NCBI RefSeq assembly: GCF_028858725.1
Contig: NC_084761.1
Span: 22,164,501 to 22,228,500, forward strand
Direction: 5' to 3'
DNA from: Colius striatus
Lineage: Eukaryota > Chordata > Aves > Coliiformes > Coliidae
DNA length: 64,000 nt
A program made the translations under genes and the position numbers. This document shows, one piece after another, positions 1-40,280 of the stretch. Below the pieces are notes generated by a model. The model made no database searches. It was not told the DNA's origin and worked only from the letters and a program-made list of their open reading frames with translations. Positions within the stretch are counted from its first letter, which is position 1. Each line of letters starts with the position of its first letter.

Positions 1-454
1 AGTCTGTATGACAGAGGCTCAAAGAGCCCTAGGGAGTGCTTTGCCTGCCTAGTTGGAACCAAAACTGGTACCGAGGCTGCTTACTCTGTGGTCATTAGAT
101 GCTGGAATCCCTGCAGAACCACTCCTTTGTACAAGCAGGCACACTTCAGTCAAGTGAGATTATCTCTGGGAATTAGTTATAGAATCAGACACCAGATCTG
201 TGGTGTTCACAGTGTCCTTACAGGCAGAAGATATGTTCTTAAATGAGAGCTGCTTTTCTCTTGGGAAAGTTTTCTGAGGGTATGTTAAATGTAGCAGTCC
301 TAAATTATTCACGTAAAGCATCTCTTGGTTCAAGAACATTATTTTTCCACTGCAGAGCCGCAGAGCTTCCTCAGCTGTTACAGTCAAAACCAGATTTCCA
401 TCTGTTTGAATGTTGTGTGGTCACAGATACACATACATATATATACCTCTGAAA
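1..454. other. Sequence downstream of ALPK1, no gene seen
   Basis: This stretch lies beyond the probable ALPK1 polyadenylation site. Short open frames on both strands have no recognisable protein content or splice context. An alternating pyrimidine/purine (CA/TA) run at about 425-447 reads as a GT-rich element on the minus strand and could be the downstream element of the ALPK1 poly(A) site. Confidence 0.4.
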
Positions 455-944
455 GAAACTTTGTTATTTTTTTAATCAAACTGAAACATTACCATTTGTT
501 CTCCTGAAGCATTTATACAAGTTTTTAAAATGTTTACAAGTGGTTGAAATGCAGCTCTCTGCTTCTGTCTCATTCTATTTCATAGTCCATTTCCAGAGAG
601 CAGATGGTGCCTATTGCCATTACTGGGTCTCAATGCATTAGAAGTTTACAAAATCTCATAGTACACCTCCAGCTGAATTTGGGAATTGAATTACTCTTAG
701 TATGTTCTTCTGTTAATTCTTACAGATGGCTATAACAACATGAGGTTCAGATGGTACACAAGATGGTAACATGGTATTACTAGCCTGGATGCAAAGACCA
801 GAACCTGTCATTCTTGTGCAAGTAATGACTGACCTGACCCACCTGGGTATCATCTCAGCAACTCTGTTCTCACAAAGACAATGTGCCCCTAAAACTGTGT
901 AGGATAAAAGAGTGTCCAGGTTTGTACGACTGTCTTGTACAAGT
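455..944 (-). other. ALPK1: Probable ALPK1 3' UTR
   Basis: It runs from the ALPK1 stop codon (TAG, 947-945) to a candidate poly(A) signal, ATTAAA on the minus strand at 476-471. A GT-rich stretch follows at about 447-425, as expected for a cleavage and polyadenylation site. The end is inferred from these signals only, and other weak hexamers could be used instead. Confidence 0.4.
471..476 (-). terminator. ALPK1: Candidate ALPK1 poly(A) signal ATTAAA
   Basis: The minus strand reads ATTAAA here, about 470 nt after the ALPK1 stop codon. GT-rich sequence lies 25-50 nt further on. This is the common one-base variant of AATAAA. Inference from sequence signals only. Confidence 0.4.
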
Positions 945-29638
<28,694 letters not shown>

Positions 29639-29657
29639 GAAGGCTGATCCCACTCGG

Positions 29658-30986
29658 CTGTGAATTGGGTGTCCCCGGGTGCACGATGATCAATTACTTA
29701 AGAGAAGACACGGGCTCTAAATGAAAAGGATCCCTTCAAGGCTGAGGTACCTACAAACAAAGGAGGGGGAAAATGATTAACTAAAGTATCATCAATTATC
29801 TGAAAGGCTCAAGCAGAGAGAAATAATAGGGGAAATACATGAAGATACATGACAGCCTAGGAGGACTTTATTAGAGTAGTGTGTGAAATTACTGCAGGGT
29901 CTCGGTGACAAACTGTGCAAGGCGAACATCTCTGAGGTGCCAGGGAGAAAGGACAGGCTCTTCAATGGAGCTGTGAAGTTCCAAGCAGGGAAGTGACTAA
30001 CCAGGCTGTGCCAAAGCCCTTTGCACCTAGGAGGCTCAGGCTGTCGCACACTGTTAGCCGGGATTGAATGGCAGAGCCATGCATGCTCTGACGAGGCCAT
30101 CTCTTCTACCCTGGGCCATGGGAGCCCATTGCTCTCTCACCTTCTCCCACTTTAGCCTGGCTCCTGCCACATAATATGGCATCCTTACATGGTTTGGTTG
30201 AGGCAGTGGAGCAAAAATGATCTTTGAAGGAGTCTGCCAGAATGAAAAGTCCTTTTGCTGATGTAAAAGAGAGCTCACCTAGCACAGAGCTGCAGGCTCA
30301 CAGGATGAGTACCGGATTCACAGCTTCACCAGCTCTGTCAGACAGAATGCACTCGGGCTGTCGACCATCTTACCAAACACACACAAGGCTTCTTTTTGTG
30401 AAAGTCAGGTCTTCCACAACCAGATCAGCTCTCAGGAGCCTTTCCAAATCTGATAACCCCTTCTTCCCACCTTCTGCACTGACACCATCCTGTAGTTTAA
30501 ACCACAAGAAGGGTACAAAGGCCAAATCCTTTCCAGTTACTACAGTAATTTTGGAGGAAGTCCCTAGTAGCAGAGGTCTGCCAGGTTCAGCTTGGACTGC
30601 TTCTATCCCAAGCCACCTCTGTACATCTACCTCTCTGACTGGCCTGCTGTAACTTTTCCACTGCAAAGTCCTTCAGGTGCATAGGACATTGTCAATGGTG
30701 ATGCAGGAAAAAACCTCACAATTTCAATCCAGACACATCTGACAAAACAGTTGAATAGCTTTCAAAAATTAAGCACAAAAGAAATACTTTTGTGTTTTTT
30801 TCCCACCAATTTGATGATTGTCTTACTTAGGAAATTACTCCCACAGATTGAAGCAATGTGGTCTGTAACAGCCTCTGTGAAAACACTCCTAAAATTAGGG
30901 AAACTGTAAGGCTATGAAAGAGGAAGGGGAGTGCAAAGGAAAACACATACAGGCACTGTTTGCCCTGCTGACTAGAAACAACTTAC
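29658..30986 (-). other. Probable 5' UTR intron of ALPK1
   Basis: It lies between the first coding exon and the candidate noncoding exon at 30987-31106. No gene or repeat was recognised. Confidence 0.35.
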
Positions 30987-31106
30987 ATTTCAGCAGCTAA
31001 AGTTCCAGAGAGTATTTTCTGTGACAGCTCCGGGACTGCTGGATCCCAGAGCTGGTGGCAGATAGCCTGTGTTCTCAATGACACCAAGTAAGAGCAAGCT
31101 GCCAGC
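30987..31106 (-). other. ALPK1: Candidate noncoding 5' exon of ALPK1
   Basis: On the minus strand a strong acceptor (CTGTTTTTCAG) is followed 120 bases later by a strong donor (GAAAT|GTAAGT). The segment has balanced composition and lies 1.3 kb upstream of the first coding exon. Human ALPK1 has noncoding 5' exons, so this is a reasonable candidate. There is no transcript evidence. Confidence 0.45.
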
Positions 31107-31656
31107 CTGAAAAACAGAGGGCAAAAGAGATGCACTCATGCGAAAGCAGAGAGGATCAGAGAGCCTGACGGGGAAGGGCAGGTGGAGCAGGGGAAAAGAT
31201 GGGATTCATCAGCAAAGAGCCTGGAGGCAGGAGCTAGTCAGTGGGACTGTGGCTAACTCTGCAGACAAATGTCAGAGAAAGAAGAAATTTTAAAAGTACT
31301 GTAAAAAAGAGACTAGGCAGGAGCACAGCCACATAAAAGCAACTGGAGAGCAGGGTGGACAAAAAAAATTAGATGCAGAGCCACGGATAAAAACTTAGGC
31401 ACAACACTGTTAAACACTCAACATTTCCTAGCCAGCATCTGAGGCTTAGCTTTGTGATCAGAGTGGTGTTTTGCTGGAGTCAACCCTGTGCAACCCACAC
31501 CATGAAGCACCTCGGCAGGGCTTCCTTCTACTTCTGCTGCACTCCAGATCGCAGAAGATGCTGGCACAGTATTGCAACCAGCTGCAAAAGCAGGCTATAG
31601 TCTTCACATCCAGGAGGGTACAACCATCCTCCACTAAGAATTAGAAGCACAGAACA

Positions 31657-31735
31657 GAACCACAGAATATCTCAGAATGGAAGGGACCCCTAAATATCAT
31701 CAAGTCCAGCTCTCTATGTAAAGAGTCTCAAAAGC
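31657..31735 (-). mobile_element. CR1 LINE 3' remnant
   Basis: ACCACAGAATATCTCAGAATGGAAGGGACCC followed by ATCATCAAGTCCAGCTC is a degraded avian CR1 3' end in reverse complement. Only the last 80 or so bases are recognisable. Confidence 0.75.
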
Positions 31736-34700
31736 ATGGCATCAGACTGAGATGCAGAGGAGCTAGCTTCAGTTCTTAGGTCTGTCGTTGATGTCCTGGT
31801 GATGTCAAGTTACATAGGCGGTGCCCCATTTCTCCTTGTCACATACAGGAGAGAGGAACAGAGATGCCATCTGAAATCAGGCCCGTTTGCTAGGCCTCTT
31901 AATGGACAGCTAGAAACCTCGGGTGCTGTGAAGCCAAGATTGTCAGGGTCTGCGAGGTGTCTGCCCTATGAACGAATGACAAACCCATATTAACTCTCTG
32001 AGGAACAGTACAGTTTCACTGTTGTGGTTGCAACACTCAGCCAATCAACTCTGCACAGAAATCTGTTAAAAAATTAACCCACCAGGAAAAACAAGCAAAT
32101 AACATTGACAATACAGGTCAGAGTTCTTATAATTAGCGCAGGTTAAAGTCTGCACTCAGGTTCAGCTCCCATCCCTCCAACAAAACACCGAGGTAGGACT
32201 TCTGCTGTTTTCCTTCCCATTTATAACTCTGCTCAAGTTGATACTTCTACCTTCTTTTTCTCCAATGACTTTTATATTGCAAATGCCTTCCTGGGAGAGT
32301 ATTTAGAGGTGTTTTCAGAAAAGAGGTGTACATGCAGGTATCAACATGGTCCAAGAATACAACTCCTAAGCATGGCAAAGTTAAAAGAAAGCCACAAATG
32401 CAAAATTTATAGCTGAAGACCTCTCCTAGCATTCCTTTTCTCCTTGTCCTGGTAAAGGACATTAAGAAACAAAGCAGAAGGAACACTCAGAAAGGGTTCT
32501 CTGTCTTTTTAAGCTTTAAGTGGGAGCGAGCAGGGCTGCCCCATGCAGTGCACCATTCCGCAGGGTTCGAGCCAGGTGAGCATGATAACGAGATGCTGGG
32601 ATCACCCCTCATTTGGCAAAAGGATGGACCAGGCACAGGGCCCATTTAGGGGCTCCCATCAGAAGCAAATCAAGGTGGGGCAAGAGACAGGGCTGGAGAC
32701 ATGGTTACAGTGTGGTCCAAAATCCGTCCAGGAGATAGGACTGAACTGGCAAAGATAATTCTAAAAAAAGGCCACCACACTGATGGGATTTTCTCATAAC
32801 ACAAGGTCCTAGTCCACATGCTGGTTCACAAAGGTCCCCTCTCCCTAAGCACCTCTCCTTAAGCACAAACATCCCAACCTGGTGACAACATCCAGGGAGC
32901 AGACTCTTGGGAAAAGCAGAGTCCTCTCCTCCTAACCTGCCAGGTCTACAAAAGCTGATCCAGTTGTTAGTTATCCATCAGGGAAAAGAAAAGCAGCCCT
33001 CTGCTATCATCACAGTAATACACCTATGCTAGCGTCGCTTGCTCTGTTAACTGCACTGACATCTACTAATTGATTTCTCTGATTACCCAGCCCTGTGGGA
33101 ACGAGTGTGCAGCCGTCCCACGAGTATCTCCTAGGTTGGGATGAAGCATCTCTGCCATCTGGCCCTGACTCCATTCCTTTGTGTAATTGATTTCTCAAAA
33201 ATCTCGTTTGCTAGGGAGTCCTCCCCAGTAAGCTCTGAGCACGTATACCAACATCTCAGACCCACTGTGAACATTAGTCTGGCTGAGCGGAAGAGACTGC
33301 TTCCAGAGCATAGAAGCATGTTGGAGGGAGCCTGCATTGACTTCCATCTTGCAGCCCTGGTAAATTTATGTTCATAAACACATTTTTTGTGAAGAACCTA
33401 CAACATTAAGATCATCCAAGAGAACTTACAGACATGCTCCAGCTTATCTACGTATGCTGTTTTCCAGAGCCTGAAATCAGCCTTTTAAACCTAGCTTGTG
33501 GAAAGGCTGGAGGGCTGAAGTGCCACCGCCTGGAAGATCATATTGTGTCTTTACTGTAAGCAGGAGGGCCCCGTGGCTTTGTGAACCACACAGATTGCCA
33601 GTCTCACAAAGAACTGATGGGGCTTAGAGAGGAAGCTTAAATTAGTGTAGAAGTACAGCACTTGGCTTCCTAGGATTGTAAAGATTTAACTCACCAGGAA
33701 ACTGCCAGATCTATAACAGTGATATATGAATGTCAGCAAGCGAGAAATTTTTCTTCATTTTTCCAAAGAACTGAATAAACAGCAAGGACACTTGGAGCAA
33801 TAAATAATGATTTACAACAGCAGAGACAACAAAGTGCTGGAACCATACAGAAAAGTGCAATAAACTGTACACTAGTACTCAGAAGGAGGAGAGCCTTTTG
33901 AGACTCATCACTAGGGGCAATGACTCGCATCATAAAATCAGCTTAAAATGCACCATCGAGCTTTAAACTATGGCAGCATCCTTTACACAGATGCCACTTT
34001 GTAAGTTGTGGTTTGTGACAGCTGTAGCATTGAATGACAGCTAGGATGTGAAAATAACCGAGCACGCAGCTTAGGGACCTGGGGCAAATGTAGGACCTGA
34101 GGCTAAAGCCCAAGCTTGGTACCAGGAAAAACTTCCAGAGGCCTTTAGAGCCCTCTCAACGCTTGCTAATTAGCTTTCTTAAAGTTCTTTGTTAAATCCT
34201 AACAAACTACTTTAAGGGGATTACAGTTCTGAAGTGCTAAAAATTGCTGCTTGATATGCTGCAAAAATGTCTAGACAAAAATGTTTTCTGAAGATGCACT
34301 AACAAATGTGGTAGCTACCACTTTCAAAACACATAATAAAATGATTTTTGCATCATATTGAGGACTTTTTTGTGACGGGAAAGTGTCTGTACTCCAGCTT
34401 TGGGCACAGAGTGTTTTTTTAATGGTCAATGTAATTGTTAGGCACTTCAGAAACATCAATGCTGAAAAAAGACATCTGTGACCTTTCTTGTTCGAGTCTG
34501 CATCAAAATAACTTCTTGCATCAAATACAATGGAAAAAATATTACAGAGGTCTCAGGGAATGAGAAAGTATATTTCTGTGCTTGCCCTCTAATCGGAGCT
34601 GGGGTTCAGAACAAGAAGGAGAGAAGGAAGAATCGGGTGAGCTGCAGTGAAGTGATCTCTTTATTAAAAAATGGTCCATACTGTGACATTTCAGAGGCCT

Positions 34701-36284
34701 TGGGCTAGAAGACCAAAAGATCTCTCAAGAGAAAGGAATTTTAAGTTCTACTAAGGACAGAAGGAAGCCTGAGTGTCAATCTATATAGTTTAAGACCACA
34801 GTTAGCTTTGGAGGCTTTAAGAACAAGATGTAATTGCTGCATTCAAACTTCATATACAGCAAGCATAACAAGGAATAGTTTCTCAGACAACACAATTTGG
34901 TAAATTTTCCACAGCATTGTGGTCTTGAAACACAAATTAGAGATCACTAGATCTTCTCTCTCTGAAAATATATTATCCTAATTTTCATCTTATTGAGGCT
35001 ACTCTCCAGTTCCAGGGAGACTAATGAAAAGGAAGCAAAGACCTGATGAGTTCCATGTGGAGACTACATTTATGGATTAATCCCAACAGGGAGCAAATAA
35101 ACCTTATTCCCAGAGCGCTCGGTTGGGACTCGACACAATCAATCGAGGAATGGATAGTTATTTATGACTGTGGCTGCTTTGACTTTCAAATAAACATTTT
35201 AATTATTTTAAGTGCTACACTGGAACTTAGAATCTGAGCCCTGTTTTCATTTTGATGGTTTGCTCTCCTCCCTCCTAATCCCAAACCACTCCAGTCATTA
35301 TGATACCGTGCAAATTATACTGATTTTCAGACCAATAATATTTGAAAGTATCTTTCAAAGTAAAATCCAACAGTCAGACAAACGAGGGAAATGAAAGGAG
35401 AAAAAGGGAGGAGGATCCCTTTGAGCAAAGACAGTATAAATGAAAGCAACACCCTCAAACTACCCTGGGCCTAAAGAAGCAGAGGTGCCCAACTCTGAAA
35501 TCCCCTCGTAATCTTGTTGGCACATCCCGATCCATCTTTGTGTGCTATTTTCTCTGCCTGCTCTTACAAGCAATTTTAATAATCAAAGTATTTAAGAGTG
35601 TTTCTTTTTTAACAGTTCTTTTTCAATTCATATAACTGTACCACTTGCATTTCTACCTTTTCCTTCTGGTCTAACTCAACAGGCTTTCCCACACACTTCA
35701 GCTATGCCAGCACCATGTGGATGCATTTTTCCTGTGTGTTGGGCTAGGAATTCTTGCCTCCAACTCTGTGAAATCCAGTTTCCTCATTCTAAGCAAGTAA
35801 CTGCCCAAAAGACAGACTGCACATGGCAGCTGACGGTGCACTGTGGACTATCTACATGTAGCTAGACTGAGGTCAATGAAGCTACACTAATTTTTGAGGA
35901 AGGTTTTTAAGCTGGTATAGTCTCTTGCTATAGAAGGAGTGCAGGGGTGAAATCATGACACAAAGGCAGTGCTGGATCTATTCTAGCTGCACCGTCTCCT
36001 GCAGCTGATCAAGTTAGTCTCATCTTCATTCTCTATCATGATATTTTGTCTCCCTTTGCTTTCTGCAGGGAGACTGAAAATACAGCAAAAGATTGTCCCC
36101 CTAGAAGAACAATTGGACACTAAGGATGGTATTTTTTCCTTCAGCAGGTATCAGGGAGCACGCACATTGTACGGTACCCTCAACTGCTCTCCCTCCTGCA
36201 GATTTACACACAAGCCTCCTGGAGTCATTCCCATTACATGTCTCAAAAATAACTTGCCTAACTTTATTTTCAGATTTGGCAGCT

Positions 36285-36307
36285 CACAACAACAACAACA
36301 GCAACAA
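36285..36307. repeat. (CAA)n microsatellite
   Basis: About seven CAA units with one CAG interruption. Confidence 0.85.
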
Positions 36308-37416
36308 ATAAAAAAAGAAAACATATGTACAATAATTTAGCAAAGGTTTCTGTGATTGAATTAATATTATCTTCCACAGAAAGCAAATTCAGCTTTCCTG
36401 ACTATTTCAGTGCACACATGCTTGTATTTTCCTAGAGCATTTACCTTTCTTTTCAGTACACAGAGGCTTTGCCACATGAAAGAGAAAAGATGAGGTGTTT
36501 TTTTTTTAAATAAATCGATTTGCTAGGGGCTTTATTTATTTTGTTTGTTAGTTTACTTCTCTGGCTTAAAGATTAGATGTTTTCTTTTGGTAAAGCTGGA
36601 TATACCAACTGGCATTGGCTGTATTAAAATAAGGAAGAACCTCAATCAAAAAGCCTCTCCGAAGGCAAGCTTTCTTGTTAATATGCACCAACATGAAAGG
36701 CTTTCTTTTCATCCTATACAACTACAGTGTGTGTAAATTGCAGGGGGCTCATTGGCATAAATCTTGGCTGTGACCTCTGAGGTAAACTGGATTTACATTA
36801 CTTTCTGACAAGAATTAAATGAAGGCCTTGTGGATATATGAACAGCCTTCTAGACTGCAACAGATGGGCATGAATGTGCTCCCTAGGCAAACTATCAGTG
36901 ACATCTGTGTCCTCCAAATTCTGGTGGTCTCAGCCAATTAGCAGGCAAAAGGAAAAAAAAAAAAAACCACAACAAAAAAAGCCCCAAGCCAGCCTCTGCA
37001 CAGCTACTCCAGCCAAAGCTGAAGAAGTGCTTCTGTTTAGAAATAGGATCAAGAACAGCCTCCAGCAGCAAGGAGGTGGTTAGCCAGCTGGGTATAATAC
37101 AGAGGTAACATTACAGAAAAAGCTGAAGTAATTAGGTAGAACAGATATTAACACAGAACAAACGCCAGCCTCAGCCAAGTCTGCGTAAGGCTAGTGTAAT
37201 GGGCTAACCATGATGGATTAGCCCTGCTATAGCAAAGAACAGAGTTTTGGCAATCCTAAAAAGCAGAGGAGGGGTCAAAGTGAAGCCTGATGCCTGACAT
37301 AGCTAAGGCAGGCATTGCAAAAGCCCCACTCCCCAGCCATCTTCAAATCTCCACTACATCTCACTCTCCCTGCAGCAGTGTGAACCACGTACCCACAGAG
37401 AAACTCAGCCCATAGG

Positions 37417-37480
37417 AATCACAGAATATCTTGAATTGAAAGGGACCCATAAGGACCATCAAACCCAACTCTGAGTGCGT
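37417..37480 (-). mobile_element. CR1 LINE 3' remnant
   Basis: AATCACAGAATATCTTGAATTG, then AAAGGGACCCATAAGG and ACCATCAAACCCAACTC, matches the reverse complement of a CR1 3' end. The sequence departs from CR1 at about 37470-37480, just before the hairpin patch. Confidence 0.8.
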
Positions 37481-37485
37481 CTCCT

Positions 37486-37538
37486 CAGGCAGATGGGGTT
37501 GAGTAAGCGACGTACTCAACGGCCACTGCATCTGCCTG
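37486..37538. repeat. Imperfect inverted repeat (two-part stem)
   Basis: Outer arms CAGGCAGATG (37486-37495) and CATCTGCCTG (37529-37538) pair over 10 bases. Inner arms GTTGAGTA (37498-37505) and TACTCAAC (37513-37520) pair over 8 bases around a 7-base loop. The internal loop is asymmetric (2 versus 8 bases). A smaller stem CGAAG/CTTCG follows at 37543-37557. Function unknown. Confidence 0.7.
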
Positions 37539-40205
37539 CTCCGAAGTTGAGCTTCGTGCTTGGGGAAGAGCTTTCCTGGGCTTGTTGGTGAGAATGGGGT
37601 ACCGGGGAGTCCAAATTGATCACTGAACTATGCAAACTCGCTGCTCAAGATCCATGTTTTTAGGCCATTCTGTTATACCAAAGGACTGACCCAGACAAAT
37701 CCACAACATGCAATAAACCATTCCTTAGGAAACATATTCTCTGTCTCCCAGTTTTTAACAGAGCTCTACAGCCAGTCACACATCCCTGCCATGGCAGGAG
37801 CAGGCAGGACCTCTGGCTAAAAGCAGATCTGCAATGGAGCCGGCGCTGGGTGCAGAACAAAAGCACCTGTTGTTTTGCCCTGGTCATGACTTTTCAGAGA
37901 GGCCATTTGAGCACTTTCCCCTCACCATTGCTATCTCATGTACTACTAGAGGATGAAAAAAGGGGAATAATTGAGGGGCAGATCAATAAATTTAAGAGTT
38001 CTTAAAAAAAAAAAAAAAGACATAATGAATTTGGTACAGCACATATTTTTAGATCAAAGATGCCTTTGAAGTGACAAACCCTTAATCCATAAACTACTGA
38101 AGCACTTCCTTTCTCTCCCAAACTACTTATTGTCAAATAAAATGGAAGTTAAGGAAATTATCTTTATCTGAAAATGGCCAAAAGAAGCCATCACCTAATG
38201 ACAGCCTTGTCAAAATGACAATTGGGGAAATTGTTAGGAAGGGGAGGCCTGTCGACTGGAGGAATAAGCTTGCTGTTTGCTCTAATCTGGTCAGGCAGGC
38301 CCCACACAATTCGAGTCAGCTTGCTGTGTGAAACAGCTAAGTCTTTGTCAATGCAAGCAGGGGCTGGAAAGACTTCTCTTTCATGAATATGTATCACCAC
38401 CCTCCATGTCTACAGAAAAAAACCTTCCAAGTAACAAAATTTAAAAAACAAAACAAAACCACTCTTCCCACCACTAGAAAAGATAAATCCCAGAACAACA
38501 AAATCTTAAAGATATGGAGCTGTGCAGAAAGACAAAGCTATTAAGTAATGAAAGCACATGATTTGGAAACAGAGCCAGAAGCATCTTCTTCCCAAAGGCT
38601 TTCTTTGGACTTTTATTTCCCAGCAGACTGGGATGAGGCACTTAAGTCACCGCTTGTAAGCACATAAAAGCAAAATGGCCCATCAGGGTATATAGCATCT
38701 ATCACTGTGTTTTATATCTAGCATTGGTCTGAATGTGCTGCACGGGCACCAAACCCCAGGCCAGGAATATACACAGCTGGGTTGGCAAGATGGAGCCTCA
38801 CAGGAATGCTTGCTTACTTGTGCAAGGAAGTAAGACCCCACAGCAGGTCTAAATGCTTCCATGGGCAAAGGTTTCAAGTCCAGACAATAAGTCCGCTTTA
38901 CACCAGGGTAACAAATTTCCTGTGAAGCTTACAAATATATGACATTAAAAAGAAAGATGATTCTAGGTTTTAAAAAACTACATAGGGCACATTAATCCAG
39001 TAAGAATGTTCCTTTATGTGCACCAACACAACCGAGGCTTTTGGAAGTGCTCCTACTAAAACAATTTTTGAAGAGATGTTCTTAACCTTCTGCAGCTAAA
39101 ATCCTTCACAACATCTCAAGTCAGACAGTGTGAATCACAGACCCTCTTGAAGTTTGAGGGATTTTTTTTTACATATATATAATATTAAACTTCAAGCATT
39201 CAAAAGACTGGCATAAAACTGAAATAAGAGAGTCAAGTCAAGCCCATTGGACTGCCAGTTGAGCTGACATATAGGCAAAAAGTGCCTTAAAAAAATGAAA
39301 TGGCTCAGAAATGCATGTCAGAAATATTTTGTCTCTGCAGAACTGATGCTGAAACTCTACTAAGCCCAACCATAGTGTTTGAAGCAATGGAAGGGAAAAA
39401 CGAGAGAGTACATAGTATTGAACCAAGCCTACACCTGTGGCAGAAAACACAAAGATATTTTAAGATGTGGTGGACTTTGTCCCTGTTGGAGAACTATGAC
39501 ATCATTAAAGCATTCAACAGTGTTTGAAAAGTGGCCTTCAAATATCTGTTGTTATCTTTTTTACCTCTGCTTGCAAAACTGCAAACTAGATCTTAATTTA
39601 CTATAGACAGCTTGTGATGATATTACAAACTTCATTTTTTCTCCAAGTAGAAAACAGAATATGACAGTTTGACTTCCAGAGGAGGTATCAAGAGACAATG
39701 GTCAGTTTTGAGGTTTACAATATTATGCAATGTTTGCTGTAGACATTTCCATTTCATTAGCATATTCTACTCTACATGAAATCCAGCAATGAATGCTGTC
39801 CCTGATCTAAGGCTAATCCTCTTTAAAGAGCTACAGGCTATATTACATGTGGCCACAGCCACGGTTATGCCATGGCTGAATCACTTTGAAGCCTATTGAA
39901 CAGTGTTCCCTTGTGAGACCATAGACAGAGCCATAAAGCAATGCTCCCCGTGCTGTGAAATCCCACTGTTTTCACCAAGAGTTTCTGTAAGTGACAGACC
40001 CTCCCTAGTCCCAAGCAAGGGGAGGCACAAGAGGGAAGAGATCTGTGGCTGCCTTCACCACCTCTCAACGCTGATTTACAACTGGAGCCTATATGTAAAC
40101 AAATGCCTTGTTTCTGAAACATCATCAAACAGCAACTGCTCCAAGGGGGAGTGGGGGGCAGAGAGATGTTACCAGAACAATAAAAGGTAAAGATGAACCA
40201 GGTAC

Positions 40206-40280
40206 CTGCTTCCTTGGGCAAATCTCGCCTCTCAAAGTCCAGCAAAGCTTTTGAAATACTGCAGGTTGCAATGGCTCAAT
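40206..40280 (-). other. ALPK1: Candidate second noncoding 5' exon of ALPK1
   Basis: On the minus strand, acceptor CACCCTTTCAG and donor GAAGCAG|GTACCT bound a 75-base segment. Splice signals are good, and the position upstream of the 30987-31106 candidate fits a 5' UTR exon chain toward the ALPK1 promoter. There is no coding or transcript support, so it may be chance. Confidence 0.3.

Larger units (their letters stand above)
31107..40205. other. Region upstream of ALPK1 coding exons, no gene seen
   Basis: If the flanking candidate exons are real this is a 9 kb ALPK1 5' intron. It holds two small CR1 remnants (31657-31735 and 37417-37480), a (CAA)n run (36285-36307), A-runs (36952-36966 and 38004-38018) and a paired hairpin patch (37486-37557). 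Open frames of 60-100 codons here show no recognisable domain. Confidence 0.5.

Noticed and set aside
29639-29653. Possible five-codon N-terminal extension of ALPK1
   Set aside because: The upstream codon is GTG, not ATG; the first ATG at 29638 gives the same MNNQ start as human.
32520-32760. GC-richer patch considered as an LTR or exon
   Set aside because: No TG/CA ends, duplication, poly(A) signal or coding similarity could be found.
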